DNA of 64,000 bases from Bythopirellula goksoeyrii (GTDB lineage Bacteria > Planctomycetota > Planctomycetia > Pirellulales > Lacipirellulaceae), in contig NZ_CP042913.1 in the NCBI RefSeq assembly GCF_008065115.1, forward strand, positions 2,764,338-2,828,337, given 5' to 3'. Positions 26,686 through 35,499 of this stretch are shown piece after piece. Made by a program: the position numbers and the translations under genes. The notes under the pieces are model-generated. The model did not search any database, had not been told where the DNA came from, and was given only the letters and a program-made list of their open reading frames with translations. Numbering within the stretch: position 1 is the first letter of the stretch; the number at the start of each line of letters is the position of its first letter.

Positions 26686-27612
26686 CTACTTAAAGAGTTC
26701 AACATTTTCCTTGTCGAAGTCCGCGTCGGTGAAGCCATTGTTTAGCTTGATATTGACGTAGGTGTAGGCTTCTTCCAGTGGTGGTTCGCCGCCCGGTTGT
26801 TCTGGCCACATGTACGAAGCGTAGCGGATGGGCAGTTTCAGTTCGTTGTCGATGAAGAGTTCGGCCTTGTAGAAGCGGAAGTTCTGTCGAGGAATGGGAT
26901 GGACGACCTCGATCAGCGTGGCAGCGCGACCATTGATGACGCTCTGCTTCGTTTGTACTTCGCATTCGCCAAACTGAGTATCGTTTGTGGCAACGTCGAT
27001 TAGCTCGGTTACCAAGTTTCGTACGCCCAACTTATAGATGGGATATTTCTGGCCATTCATGGCGAGGCGACCATCGGGATCCAACTCAAACTTTCCTAGG
27101 CGTTTCTTGAAACCGCAATCACGGGCGACGAGCAGACCCTTGGTATTATTTGGCCCGGCGTTGTAGAGGCACTCCCGACCCTTATGAGGTTGAAGGAAGA
27201 ACATATAGACCGCGAAGGGCTGATGGCGAACCTTGATAAATGCGACCTCTTTGGGCATCAGTTCGCCATTTATTCGCTCTTCTTTGATCAGCATGGCGCT
27301 GTAGTCGGCAATCGTTGTATCTATTCGAACCAAGCCCTCTTGAGCAACACGCATCGCCGGCATCAAGGGATGCTCACCTGGCCTGAGCTCCAAATTGAGT
27401 GGGGCTTGAGCGGCAGGGGGGGTGATACGCGAGGCCATTTGAGGGGGCTGGGCAACAGCTTCCTCATGAGCCACCCTAAAAATTGGCTCGACCAATTGGC
27501 CGTCCTGCTGAACTTGCGAAAAAGCGGTGGAACTACTGAGGATGGCTACAACGAGAGACGCGAGGCCACGAGTGGCAGCCGCTGGCAGGAATTCGGATAG
27601 ACCGCTACGCAT
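26686..27612 (-). CDS. DUF1571-like exported protein
   Basis: This protein of about 308 residues starts with a basic stretch and a hydrophobic segment (ATRGLASLVVAILSSSTAFS), so it is probably exported. The central region (VKVRHQPFAVYMFFL-like strands, GRECLYNAGPN, then LTIRYASYMWPE-like strands toward the end) matches my memory of DUF1571 proteins, common in planctomycetes and of lipoprotein-carrier-like shape. The function is unknown. ATG 27612 has GGAGA about ten bases upstream. Confidence 0.82.
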   Translation of the reverse strand: MRSGLSEFLPAAATRGLASLVVAILSSSTAFSQVQQDGQLVEPIFRVAHEEAVAQPPQMASRITPPAAQAPLNLELRPGEHPLMPAMRVAQEGLVRIDTTIADYSAMLIKEERINGELMPKEVAFIKVRHQPFAVYMFFLQPHKGRECLYNAGPNNTKGLLVARDCGFKKRLGKFELDPDGRLAMNGQKYPIYKLGVRNLVTELIDVATNDTQFGECEVQTKQSVINGRAATLIEVVHPIPRQNFRFYKAELFIDNELKLPIRYASYMWPEQPGGEPPLEEAYTYVNIKLNNGFTDADFDKENVELFK

Positions 27613-27817
27613 GATATTATTTCTCCAGTAAGAATGCTGGCCGGACTTCTTAACTATCGCCCTGAGTGGAAAATTCAATTACAATTTTCGGGCGAATCGG
27701 TATGGTTTACTTAACCCGATCCTCCAGTGCCCATCCGCCCTGACGCTAGTGACTCCAGAACGGTAGGCGAGGGATCTTAGGGGCAGCGGGAAGCTGAGAA
27801 AAGAGGAATTTGTACTA

Positions 27818-28486
27818 ATGGGATCTGCTGCACTTGTGATACAAACTATCGTTTCGATGCCGTTTGATGAGAATTCTTATGTGCTATCACTCCCAGGGCA
27901 GAGTGAGTGTGTGATAGTCGATCCAGGCTTTGATCCGCAGGAGATTGTGGCTGTACTGGCCGAGAAGCAGCTATCTCCCGTGGCAATCCTTTGTACTCAC
28001 GGGCACTCGGACCACATTGCTGGCAATGGCCATTTGAAAGAACTCTGGCCGGACTGTCCTTTGGTGATTGGCCACGGCGATGCTGGCAAATTGACCGATC
28101 CCGTGGGGAACCTCTCGGCGGGTTTTGGGTTCAACCTTGTGAGCCCCGCCGCAGATCAGACCGTCAAGGAGGGAGACGTGCTAGATCTAGCCGGTATGAA
28201 ACTCCTGGTGCGGGAAACGCCGGGGCATTCATCGGGGCACGTCGTTTTCGTGATCGAAGATTCTCAACCACCGATCGTCATTGGTGGAGACGTGCTATTT
28301 TCTGGAAGCATTGGCCGCACGGATTTCCCTGATGGAAGTTTCGAAGATTTGAAGCAGGCGATTCACGAAAAGCTATTCATCCTCCCAGATGAGACATTGG
28401 TTCTCTCAGGCCATGGACCGACGACGACTATCGGAGAAGAGAAACGAACGAATCCGTTCGTAGGATTAGGCGAACCGAATGTGTGA
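27818..28486 (+). CDS. MBL-fold hydrolase (glyoxalase II-like)
   Basis: This 222-residue metallo-beta-lactamase fold protein has THGHSDHIAGN near residue 60, TPGHSSGHVVF with the third His near 145, the bridging Asp in IGGDVLFSGSIGRTD, and the last His in LSGHGPTT. This set is that of small glyoxalase II/YcbL-like thioester hydrolases. The substrate is unknown. GAGGAAT lies nine bases before the ATG. It converges with the histidine kinase gene, 23 bases away. Confidence 0.93.
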   Translation: MGSAALVIQTIVSMPFDENSYVLSLPGQSECVIVDPGFDPQEIVAVLAEKQLSPVAILCTHGHSDHIAGNGHLKELWPDCPLVIGHGDAGKLTDPVGNLSAGFGFNLVSPAADQTVKEGDVLDLAGMKLLVRETPGHSSGHVVFVIEDSQPPIVIGGDVLFSGSIGRTDFPDGSFEDLKQAIHEKLFILPDETLVLSGHGPTTTIGEEKRTNPFVGLGEPNV

Positions 28487-28509
28487 ACTGGCGATTAAGA
28501 TTGTCTCTT

Positions 28510-30285
28510 CTACTCACTCACCAGTTTATCCATGCCTTCCAATTCGGCCTCAAAATCGGCCACTTGTTCTTTGGTGGGTTGATTAGCGGGCAATTCCAGA
28601 GTGAAGGAACTTCCTTTACCAGGTGTGCTATCAACGAGGATTTGACCGCCATGTTCTTCCAGGATCTTGCGACTAACGGGCAATCCAAGACCCGTGCCGC
28701 GGCCTCCCTTGCGAGAAACGAAAACATGAAAAATTGCGTCCAGGTCATCAGGCGAAATTCCAGCGCCATTATCGGTGACTACCAAACGGGCAGTTTTCTC
28801 AGTGGGATCGAAACTGGTTGTGACCGTCACTTGCGGTCCGTCCGATTCTTCACTGGCATCAATCGCATTGGTGACAACGTTTAGGAGCGCACGGTGCATG
28901 GCTTCGAAATCAAATAATAAGAGTGGCATTGCCTCATCGTATTCAGCGGCTAGCGACACTTTCGTTTCTTCTGCGTGGACCTGCATTAGCTCAACGACGT
29001 CTTTTACAAGTTCGTTGAGATCGCCAACCCGAGGCTCTGGTTCGCGTTCTTTGCTGAAAGTGAGCATGTCCATCACCAGGGCAGAGATCCGTTCCTGGTT
29101 GCGTTCTACAATTCCCCAGCCTTTGCGAATGGTCTCGACAGCCTTATCGGCCGCTGCATCGACGTCGGTATTTTCAGCGAGAAGTTTTTCATGGTCGGCG
29201 AGTCCTAGTTCGATGAGATAACTGCCGCCACGTACTCCTTGCAAGATGTTTTTGATGTGATGCGACAAGGATGCGATCGTTTGACCCACCGCGGCGAGAC
29301 GTTCGGCTTGGAGCATGGCTTTGTAGTAGGACGTGTCCTCAACCGCCAACGCTGCTTGGTGCGCGATGGCGATCATCAATCGCAGGTGTTCTTCGGTGAA
29401 TTGATCGATTTTTCCCGCGTTGAGCAACATTCTTTGCGGGGTAATCACAGTATCAATGTAGATCACGCCTACGACATTGTACCGACCTTGCATAGGAACA
29501 CAGATAGCTTCACGAACCCCCAAGCTGACAATGCTTTGAGTGGGATCCCAGCGTTTGTCATCACGCGCATTGCTCGTGAGTACGCCTTCGGTATGTTCCA
29601 CGACATAGTCGAGAATCGTTTTGCTAATCGAAATCTTATCGTCGGTTCGAACGCCTCGCCGATGGCGTCGGACTTTCGGTACTAACTTGTCCGCGTCGGT
29701 ATCATAGAGCATGATGCAGCCACGATCGGCATCGACCCAGTCGAAAATCATTTCCATGATACGAGCGAGCAATTGGTCGATGTCCATTGTATGGCTGACC
29801 GCCAATGCAGTGCGATACATGATCTGCAAGTTGCTGCGAGCGCGTGCGATCCAAGGGCTTGAAGAGTCGCTCGCATCTGGCAAAAGCCAATCGCTTCCAC
29901 TGGAGTGACTCAGTGCAGCGACAATGCGCGAACCATCATTGGAGTCGGCTCGCGGTATGATGTCTACTTTGTCAGCAATATCTTCGTAGCTATTCTCGAC
30001 AAAACCCGTATAGAGCAAAAGTGATCTGCCAAATTGCAACTGGTCGCCGCTCACCAGTTCACGATCAGTTGCGTGTTGCCCATTGATAAAAGTACCGTTT
30101 GAACTGCTGAGATCACGTAGTACGTAGACGTCACCACGGCGCACCAATTCCGCATGTTCACGCGACACTTCGGTATCGTGGAGACGTATCGAATTTGCCT
30201 GCGTGCGACCAACTGTGTGGACTGCGTCTTCCAATTGGAAGCGCGTTCCCTGGTCACGACCGCGAATTACAAACAACGACGGCAC
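28510..30285 (-). CDS. FHA-GAF sensor histidine kinase
   Basis: This protein of about 591 residues has an FHA domain at residues 1-95 (FVIRGRDQGTRFQL, TVGRTQANSIRL, SREHAEL, SSNGTFING), a GAF domain (about 150-310), a dimerisation helix with SLSHHIKNILQGV (phospho-acceptor His), and an ATPase domain (NAIDA, DNGAGISPDD, GRGTGLGLPVSRKI). No membrane segment is seen, so it is cytoplasmic. No response regulator is adjacent. The frame is open to ATG 30417, but the extra 44 residues lack domain character. GTG 30285 begins exactly at the FHA domain with GGAG upstream, and is preferred. Confidence 0.88.
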   Translation of the reverse strand: MPSLFVIRGRDQGTRFQLEDAVHTVGRTQANSIRLHDTEVSREHAELVRRGDVYVLRDLSSSNGTFINGQHATDRELVSGDQLQFGRSLLLYTGFVENSYEDIADKVDIIPRADSNDGSRIVAALSHSSGSDWLLPDASDSSSPWIARARSNLQIMYRTALAVSHTMDIDQLLARIMEMIFDWVDADRGCIMLYDTDADKLVPKVRRHRRGVRTDDKISISKTILDYVVEHTEGVLTSNARDDKRWDPTQSIVSLGVREAICVPMQGRYNVVGVIYIDTVITPQRMLLNAGKIDQFTEEHLRLMIAIAHQAALAVEDTSYYKAMLQAERLAAVGQTIASLSHHIKNILQGVRGGSYLIELGLADHEKLLAENTDVDAAADKAVETIRKGWGIVERNQERISALVMDMLTFSKEREPEPRVGDLNELVKDVVELMQVHAEETKVSLAAEYDEAMPLLLFDFEAMHRALLNVVTNAIDASEESDGPQVTVTTSFDPTEKTARLVVTDNGAGISPDDLDAIFHVFVSRKGGRGTGLGLPVSRKILEEHGGQILVDSTPGKGSSFTLELPANQPTKEQVADFEAELEGMDKLVSE

Positions 30286-30687
30286 TGCCCTAAGTTCTCC
30301 AAGAAAAATTGCTGCCCAGTGAGTAAGATAAGCTAAACTAAGCTCCGTAAGACTCAAAATGGTATTACGTGTCCTTAGTGGCTCATGCTGGAATTGTCCT
30401 GAAGGTGCGCCTATCACCCTCAGTTTTTAATTCCATACAACACTTTGATTTTAGGGAGCATCGGGCCAGAGTGGTAGGGTTTGAATGCCAAAACTCTAGT
30501 AGGGAAAGGACTTAGATTCGGTTAGTAGGTTCCGAGTACAACGACTGGGGGGTCCTTGCGGGAGTGCTCATGGCCATTTCGATGAAAATGGAATCGCAGG
30601 CCGGTGCTCTGTAGGACATTGGTACTATGGCTTCCTCCGCTGGCTGCCAGAAATCAGCTTTTGATCTAATCAGGCTATCTAACCACA

Positions 30688-30717
30688 AATTCCTTGCTTG
30701 CTAGCAAGCAAGAAATT
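30688..30717. promoter_or_regulatory. long palindrome in the ompH upstream region
   Basis: CTTGCTTGCTAGCAAGCAAG (30693-30712) is a perfect 20-base palindrome. After one mismatch the arms extend by four more pairs to 30688 and 30717. It lies in the 631-base divergent gap between the histidine kinase and ompH, where no terminator is expected. A binding site for a dimeric regulator is the simplest reading. I saw no convincing gene in the rest of this gap. Confidence 0.5.
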
Positions 30718-30916
30718 AAGGAATAATCACCGGCGATTTGCAGTATTTCGGTGGATCGGATCGAGCGCAGAAATGCTCTTTACGGCTGAGAGAGTTCTCG
30801 GCACAATACGCCCCGCAAATTTACCTGCCGCCCCTCCCGCTTGCCGGGCGTCGTGCCCATGGGTGGTATTTCCTAACGTCGGTCAAGGATGACCCCAATC
30901 AGCAAGGAGTGCTGAC

Positions 30917-31552
30917 GTGAAAGCCCTGTACTTATTCTCAATTGTTTCGCTTAGTCTCGCTGCTCTGTCCAACCAAGCTATGTCCCAAGAAGCGGGGCCG
31001 AGTGCAAATTCAGCTCGATATGGATATGGCGTTGTCGATGTAACCTACATCTTCAAGCATTATCAACGATTTACCACTTCGATGGATAACATGAAGAAGG
31101 CCATGGAATCGGCAGATGGCCAACTCAAGAGCGAGCGAGATACCATCGCCGAGAAAGAGCAAGTTCGTACGCAATACAACCCGGGCGCGCCTGAATTCAA
31201 GCAGATCGACGAAGAAATTGCCCGACTCAAAGCGGAATTTCAATTGAAGGCTGGCAAAATTCGCCGGGACTTCCTTGAGAGGGAAGCTCAGGTCTACTAC
31301 TCGACCTATCAAGAAGTAAGCAACGCGGTTCAGTATTATGCCCAACAACACAATATCGGCATGGTGTTGCGATTTAATGGGGATGCGATTGATCCCAATA
31401 ATCGCGAAGATATCTTGCGGGCAATAAACAAGCCTGTAGTCTTCCAAAATAATGTGGACATCACACCCGATATTTTGGCTCTCTTGAATCGGGGTGGAAC
31501 TCCTGGTGGGACTTTGCCCGCTGCTAGTGCTGGTGGCGGTACCCTGAAGTAA
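30917..31552 (+). CDS. OmpH/Skp-like periplasmic chaperone
   Basis: This 211-residue protein has a signal peptide (YLFSIVSLSLAALSNQAMSQ), then YGVVDVTYIFKHY, then a long charged helical region typical of the Skp coiled-coil arms. A C-terminal Gly/Ala-rich tail follows. Skp chaperones hold outer-membrane proteins in the periplasm. It uses GTG 30917, with AAGGAG at good spacing. It heads the envelope operon with lpxC, lpxA and an oxidoreductase gene. bamA, lpxD and fabZ, often next to skp, are absent here. Confidence 0.9.
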   Translation: MKALYLFSIVSLSLAALSNQAMSQEAGPSANSARYGYGVVDVTYIFKHYQRFTTSMDNMKKAMESADGQLKSERDTIAEKEQVRTQYNPGAPEFKQIDEEIARLKAEFQLKAGKIRRDFLEREAQVYYSTYQEVSNAVQYYAQQHNIGMVLRFNGDAIDPNNREDILRAINKPVVFQNNVDITPDILALLNRGGTPGGTLPAASAGGGTLK

Positions 31553-31637
31553 CTATTCGTGAGAGTTCGACCGCCCATTCGTGAGGCGGTCGAACGGTTT
31601 CCTGTTTCTGTCACCACGTTGTTCGTAGATACCTGTC

Positions 31638-32510
31638 ATGACTCCTGCACGTCTACAACGCACGATTTGCCAACCCATTGCCGTTTTCGGCTTTGGTTAT
31701 TGGAGTGGAAATGATGTGCGGGTTGAGTTCCGGCCAGCTCCTGCAGGGAGTGGAATCACGTTTGTTCGAGATGACTTGGGCCCTCACGCACGAGTTCCAG
31801 CCAAAGCGGAATACCGCATTGAAGTCCCTCGACGCACATGTTTGAAAAAAGACAACGTGCAGGTTGATATGGTCGAACATATTCTGGCAGCCTTAGCTGG
31901 CATGCAGATCGACAACTGCGAAGTGGGAGTCGATCAATGCGAAATGCCAGGATGCGACGGATCGGCTATGGCGTTCGTCGCTGCCTTGGAAACTGTTGGT
32001 TCTACATCTCAAGAAACTGCGGTACAGCAACTCGTTGTCACTCAACCTATGCGGCTTGCCGAGGGTGATGGTTGGATAGAAGCGAAACCATCGCCAGAAG
32101 AATCTTATCGAGTAGCCTTTACTTTGGACTACCCACAAGACTCCTCGATTGGTTTTCAACAGGCGGACTTGGAAGTAACTCCGGACCGGTTTTTTGAAGA
32201 GGTCGCTTCGTGTAGGACATTTATTCTGAAGCGAGAAGCGGATGAGTTGCTAGGGCGAGGGTATTGCAAACGAGTTAGCACTCGCGACTTGTTGATCTTC
32301 GACGAACAAGGCCCTGTGAATAACAAACTTCGGTTTCCGAATGAATGTGCGCGACATAAAGCGTTGGACTTGATTGGAGATATGGCATTGACGGGATGCG
32401 AGATCGTTGGAAGCATTGCCGCATATCGAAGCGGGCATCAGTTGAACGCGAAGTTCGCTCAGCAATTGTCGGCACGTTTTGATCAATCCATGTTGAGAGC
32501 GACTGCGTAA
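31638..32510 (+). CDS. lpxC: UDP-3-O-acyl-N-acetylglucosamine deacetylase
   Basis: The 290-residue protein is a complete LpxC, the committed zinc enzyme of lipid A synthesis. Zinc ligands are visible: His in MVEHILAALAGMQIDN near residue 80, and His and Asp in RHKALDLIGDM near 240. The catalytic His is in SGHQLNAK near 265. SCRTFILKREADELLGRGY carries the conserved hydrophobic-passage region. It is not fused to FabZ, unlike in some phyla. It is part of the ompH-lpxC-lpxA run. Confidence 0.95.
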   Translation: MTPARLQRTICQPIAVFGFGYWSGNDVRVEFRPAPAGSGITFVRDDLGPHARVPAKAEYRIEVPRRTCLKKDNVQVDMVEHILAALAGMQIDNCEVGVDQCEMPGCDGSAMAFVAALETVGSTSQETAVQQLVVTQPMRLAEGDGWIEAKPSPEESYRVAFTLDYPQDSSIGFQQADLEVTPDRFFEEVASCRTFILKREADELLGRGYCKRVSTRDLLIFDEQGPVNNKLRFPNECARHKALDLIGDMALTGCEIVGSIAAYRSGHQLNAKFAQQLSARFDQSMLRATA

Positions 32511-32568
32511 ACAGGCGGCAACCTTCGAAATTTGAATTTCCAGTAGGCCGAACTATGAGAATTGAGCA

Positions 32569-33375
32569 ATGGCAATAACTATCGCTGCAAACGCCTGGAT
32601 CGATCCACGGGCTGAAGTCGACAAGGAAGTCGAAATCGGGCCGTTCTGTATGATCGGACCTGGAGCAAAGATTGGTCGGGGAACCCGCTTGCTCAACAAT
32701 GTGACCGTTATGGGGGATGTCACCATCGGCCGCAATAACTTGATCTATCCCAACGTTGTTCTGGGAGCTGAACCGCAAGATGTCAGCTATACGGGCGGTG
32801 ACACTTGTGTCGAGATTGGCGAAGGAAACACGTTTCGAGAAGGGGTGACCGTCAATCGGGGCACTGAAAAAGAGGACGGGATCACCCGGATCGGAAACAA
32901 GAACTTCTTTATGGGAAATGTCCATATCGCCCATGATTGCAAGCTTGGTGACCACATCATCATTGCCAACGGAAGCTTGCTAGCCGGACATGTCCATGTT
33001 GAGGACTATGCCTCGATCTCAGGTGGATGTGCCATTCACCACTTTGTTACGGTTGGCAAGTACAGCTTTCTAGCGGGGCTCAGTCGAGCTTTGCACGATG
33101 TTCCGCCGTATATGCTCGCCGAGGGAATTGCCGCGCATCCCCGCTGCATCAATATCGTGGCACTCAAACGTCGAGATTTTTCCTCTGATGCGATCAATAG
33201 TCTAGCCGCCGCCCATCGGCTGCTTTACCGCTCTAAGGTCGGTTTGACACATGCCAGGGAAATCCTCCGCACCAACAACCAGGAAACTCCCGAGGTCCAA
33301 CACTTGCTGAGCTTCATCGATAATCAGCAGGAAGGGAAGCACGGTCGGGGCCGAGAACTGAGGAGAGCAGCGTGA
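32569..33375 (+). CDS. lpxA: acyl-ACP--UDP-N-acetylglucosamine O-acyltransferase
   Basis: The 268-residue left-handed beta-helix protein has hexapeptide repeats from residue 10 to 180. The catalytic His lies in MGNVHIAHDCKLGDH near residue 125. Conserved GCAIHHFVTVGKYSFLAG and DVPPY follow, as in E. coli LpxA. A helical C-terminal domain is present. It adds the first acyl chain of lipid A. Its TGA overlaps the GTG of the next gene, which suggests translational coupling with the oxidoreductase. Confidence 0.96.
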   Translation: MAITIAANAWIDPRAEVDKEVEIGPFCMIGPGAKIGRGTRLLNNVTVMGDVTIGRNNLIYPNVVLGAEPQDVSYTGGDTCVEIGEGNTFREGVTVNRGTEKEDGITRIGNKNFFMGNVHIAHDCKLGDHIIIANGSLLAGHVHVEDYASISGGCAIHHFVTVGKYSFLAGLSRALHDVPPYMLAEGIAAHPRCINIVALKRRDFSSDAINSLAAAHRLLYRSKVGLTHAREILRTNNQETPEVQHLLSFIDNQQEGKHGRGRELRRAA

Positions 33376-34490
33376 GTCGTCTTCGACTAGCCATCGTTGG
33401 AGCAGGGCATCTAGGCAAGTTTCATGCACGCCTAGCCGCTTCGCTACCCGATGCGCGCCTGGTGGCTGTCGTCGATCCAATAGAGAACGCACGCAACCAA
33501 TTGGCTTCCGAGACGGGTGCCAAGCCACTCGACAATATCCAAGACCTCTTTGGGCTGGTCGACGCTGCGATTGTTGCTACGCCAACTTTTTCACACAGTG
33601 ATGTTGCCCGCGAATTGCTCACGGGGGGCATCCATGTGCTGGTTGAGAAGCCCATCACTTCGACTGTGGAACAGGCGAATGAGTTGGTCCAACTAGCACA
33701 GAAGCAGCAACTGGTTCTCCAGGTTGGCCATATCGAGAGATTCAATCCTGCTTGGAAGGCTGTCAGAAAGCGTCTGCACAACCCAAAATACATCACCGCC
33801 CGACGACTAAGTTCCTATTCGTTTAGGTCAACGGACGTCGGTGTCGTACACGATCTGATGATTCACGATATCGATGCAGTGCTCAGCATGGTGAATTCGC
33901 CAATTACCCGAGTTGAAGCCGTGGGGATTTCTGTCCTCGGCAATTCGGAAGACATGGTTGATGCTCGCTTACATTTCTCATCAGGTTGCATTGCCAATCT
34001 CACCGCGTCGCGTGTCAGTCACACGGCAGAGCGCTCCATGCAAGTATTTACTGATGAGTGCTGTGCAACCGTAGATTTTGGAGCACGAGAAGCCAGGATC
34101 GTAGAGCCGACTGCTGAGATTCTTTCCCGGCAGTTCCAGGTGGATATGCTCAGCGTTGATCAGAAGTCGAGACTTCGAGAGCAGTTGTTCGCTGAACTGC
34201 TTGTCAATAGTGAGGTGGCCGTTGAAGATTCGAACGCAATGCTCGACGAGCAGCTGGACTTTGCACGTGCAATCCGCACCAGCACCGATCCCTTGGTCAC
34301 AGGTGCCGATGGTCGCGATGCCTTGGTCGTAGCCGAGTCGATTCTGCAACAGGTTCATGCCCACCAATGGGATGGAATTGCAGGAAATCGCCGAGGGCCA
34401 ATGGCCCAGCCTCAGGGCGATTCAGTGCTGGAAATCGACGACTACTGGTCGGAAGATGATACGGTTATCCTGCGTCGCAAAGCGGGTTAG
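33372..34490 (+). CDS. Gfo/Idh/MocA-family oxidoreductase, GnnA candidate
   Basis: This 372-residue NAD(P)-dependent oxidoreductase has the Rossmann motif LAIVGAGHLGKFHARL at residues 5-20, the EKPITST motif near 95, and a conserved helix with VHDLMIHDIDAVL near 160. It starts with GTG overlapping the lpxA stop by four bases. In bacteria that make 3-amino-substituted lipid A, gnnA (a Gfo/Idh/MocA dehydrogenase of UDP-GlcNAc) sits beside lpxA, so this could be GnnA. The partner aminotransferase gnnB is not in the window, so that assignment is an inference. Confidence 0.9.
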   Translation: MSRLRLAIVGAGHLGKFHARLAASLPDARLVAVVDPIENARNQLASETGAKPLDNIQDLFGLVDAAIVATPTFSHSDVARELLTGGIHVLVEKPITSTVEQANELVQLAQKQQLVLQVGHIERFNPAWKAVRKRLHNPKYITARRLSSYSFRSTDVGVVHDLMIHDIDAVLSMVNSPITRVEAVGISVLGNSEDMVDARLHFSSGCIANLTASRVSHTAERSMQVFTDECCATVDFGAREARIVEPTAEILSRQFQVDMLSVDQKSRLREQLFAELLVNSEVAVEDSNAMLDEQLDFARAIRTSTDPLVTGADGRDALVVAESILQQVHAHQWDGIAGNRRGPMAQPQGDSVLEIDDYWSEDDTVILRRKAG

Positions 34491-34527
34491 TGCAGGGGGC
34501 CTGCCTGCAATAGTGATACCAAGTCAC

Positions 34528-35415
34528 TCATTTGGGTTTCCGGGCGAGTCGTTCGTCAGCTTTCAGGAGCCGTTCTTCCATCCGTGAGACATGATGCATT
34601 ACGCTCGAATCGCCTGCGAACCCTAAGATTCGGCGGTCGACTTCATGCTCTTGCGATACGATGCGTCCTTTTTCAATGTCAAATCGCACGGTCCCTTTAG
34701 TCAATCGCTCGATAAGATTCGATTCAACGAATGCATTCACCGGTGTCAGAATCTGATATTCGACGGTGATTGTGGCGATTCCGTGCTTAACCGATTCAAG
34801 TGTACAAACCCGGCGGGTGCGAACTTGGATCGAGGCACCGCTTTTCGTTTCGGCGGGGACATCGTAGGACTCGTCCCACTGCTCGCCAATGGCGACCGGC
34901 TCTTCTGGCAGCCGCAAGGTGATAGGCATGTCGTCAGTAACAGGCGGTTGGGGATGTTTTTCTTCGCGGGAAATGATATCTCCTGTGGGAGAAATACGAA
35001 CTACGGACAGGGGTACTCCCACCGCTCGAGCTACCTGCTCAAACCCAGCAGGAGGGCTTGTGTCGCGTTCGCTATCAAATTCGACCAGTGCTCGATTGGG
35101 GACCCGATTGCTCATCCGTACCACTTCGACCAAATGCACAAACTCCATCTCGCCGTTTGGCAGTACGTCGGTCACCTTCCATGCCTTGATTGATTCGCTT
35201 TTGGTCTCAGCTTGCTGGGTGGTACCTTCCATGGTGCTACGAATATCGGCCGTGTGGTCAACGCGATATCGAAGCACTTCTCCCAACTCAAACTTGTAGG
35301 CGAGAGTATAAGTTTCGCCTGAATCAGCGGATTCAACTGCTGCGATCGCGAAATTTCCGACAAGGGAAATAGTAGACAACAGCAGAACGATATGGGGAGT
35401 TTTTAAGTTGGGCAT
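34528..35415 (-). CDS. exported protein of unknown function (DUF6263-like)
   Basis: This 295-residue protein has a signal peptide (IVLLLSTISLVGNFAIAA) and then a beta-rich domain beginning YKFELGEVLRYRV. The repeated motif of strands and the closing GRIVSQEHEVDRR region resemble exported DUF6263-type proteins as I remember them. No catalytic residue is evident. It follows nadK by 84 bases on the minus strand, with a strong hairpin in between. Confidence 0.8.
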   Translation of the reverse strand: MPNLKTPHIVLLLSTISLVGNFAIAAVESADSGETYTLAYKFELGEVLRYRVDHTADIRSTMEGTTQQAETKSESIKAWKVTDVLPNGEMEFVHLVEVVRMSNRVPNRALVEFDSERDTSPPAGFEQVARAVGVPLSVVRISPTGDIISREEKHPQPPVTDDMPITLRLPEEPVAIGEQWDESYDVPAETKSGASIQVRTRRVCTLESVKHGIATITVEYQILTPVNAFVESNLIERLTKGTVRFDIEKGRIVSQEHEVDRRILGFAGDSSVMHHVSRMEERLLKADERLARKPK

Positions 35416-35455
35416 CCTTGCACCTCAGGAAATAGTGGTCAGGGTCAGTAGTTGG

Positions 35456-35484
35456 TGGTCAGTAGTGCAACTGACTACTGACCA
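35456..35484. terminator. hairpin between nadK and the exported-protein gene
   Basis: TGGTCAGTAGT (35456-35466) pairs perfectly with ACTACTGACCA (35474-35484) across a 7-base loop. It lies 16 bases past the nadK stop. No U-run follows on either strand, so it may be a processing signal or a dispersed repeat. The core resembles GGTCAGT-rich intergenic stretches at 9414-9446 and 45671-45693. Confidence 0.5.
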
Positions 35485-35499
35485 CAGACGACTGACAAC

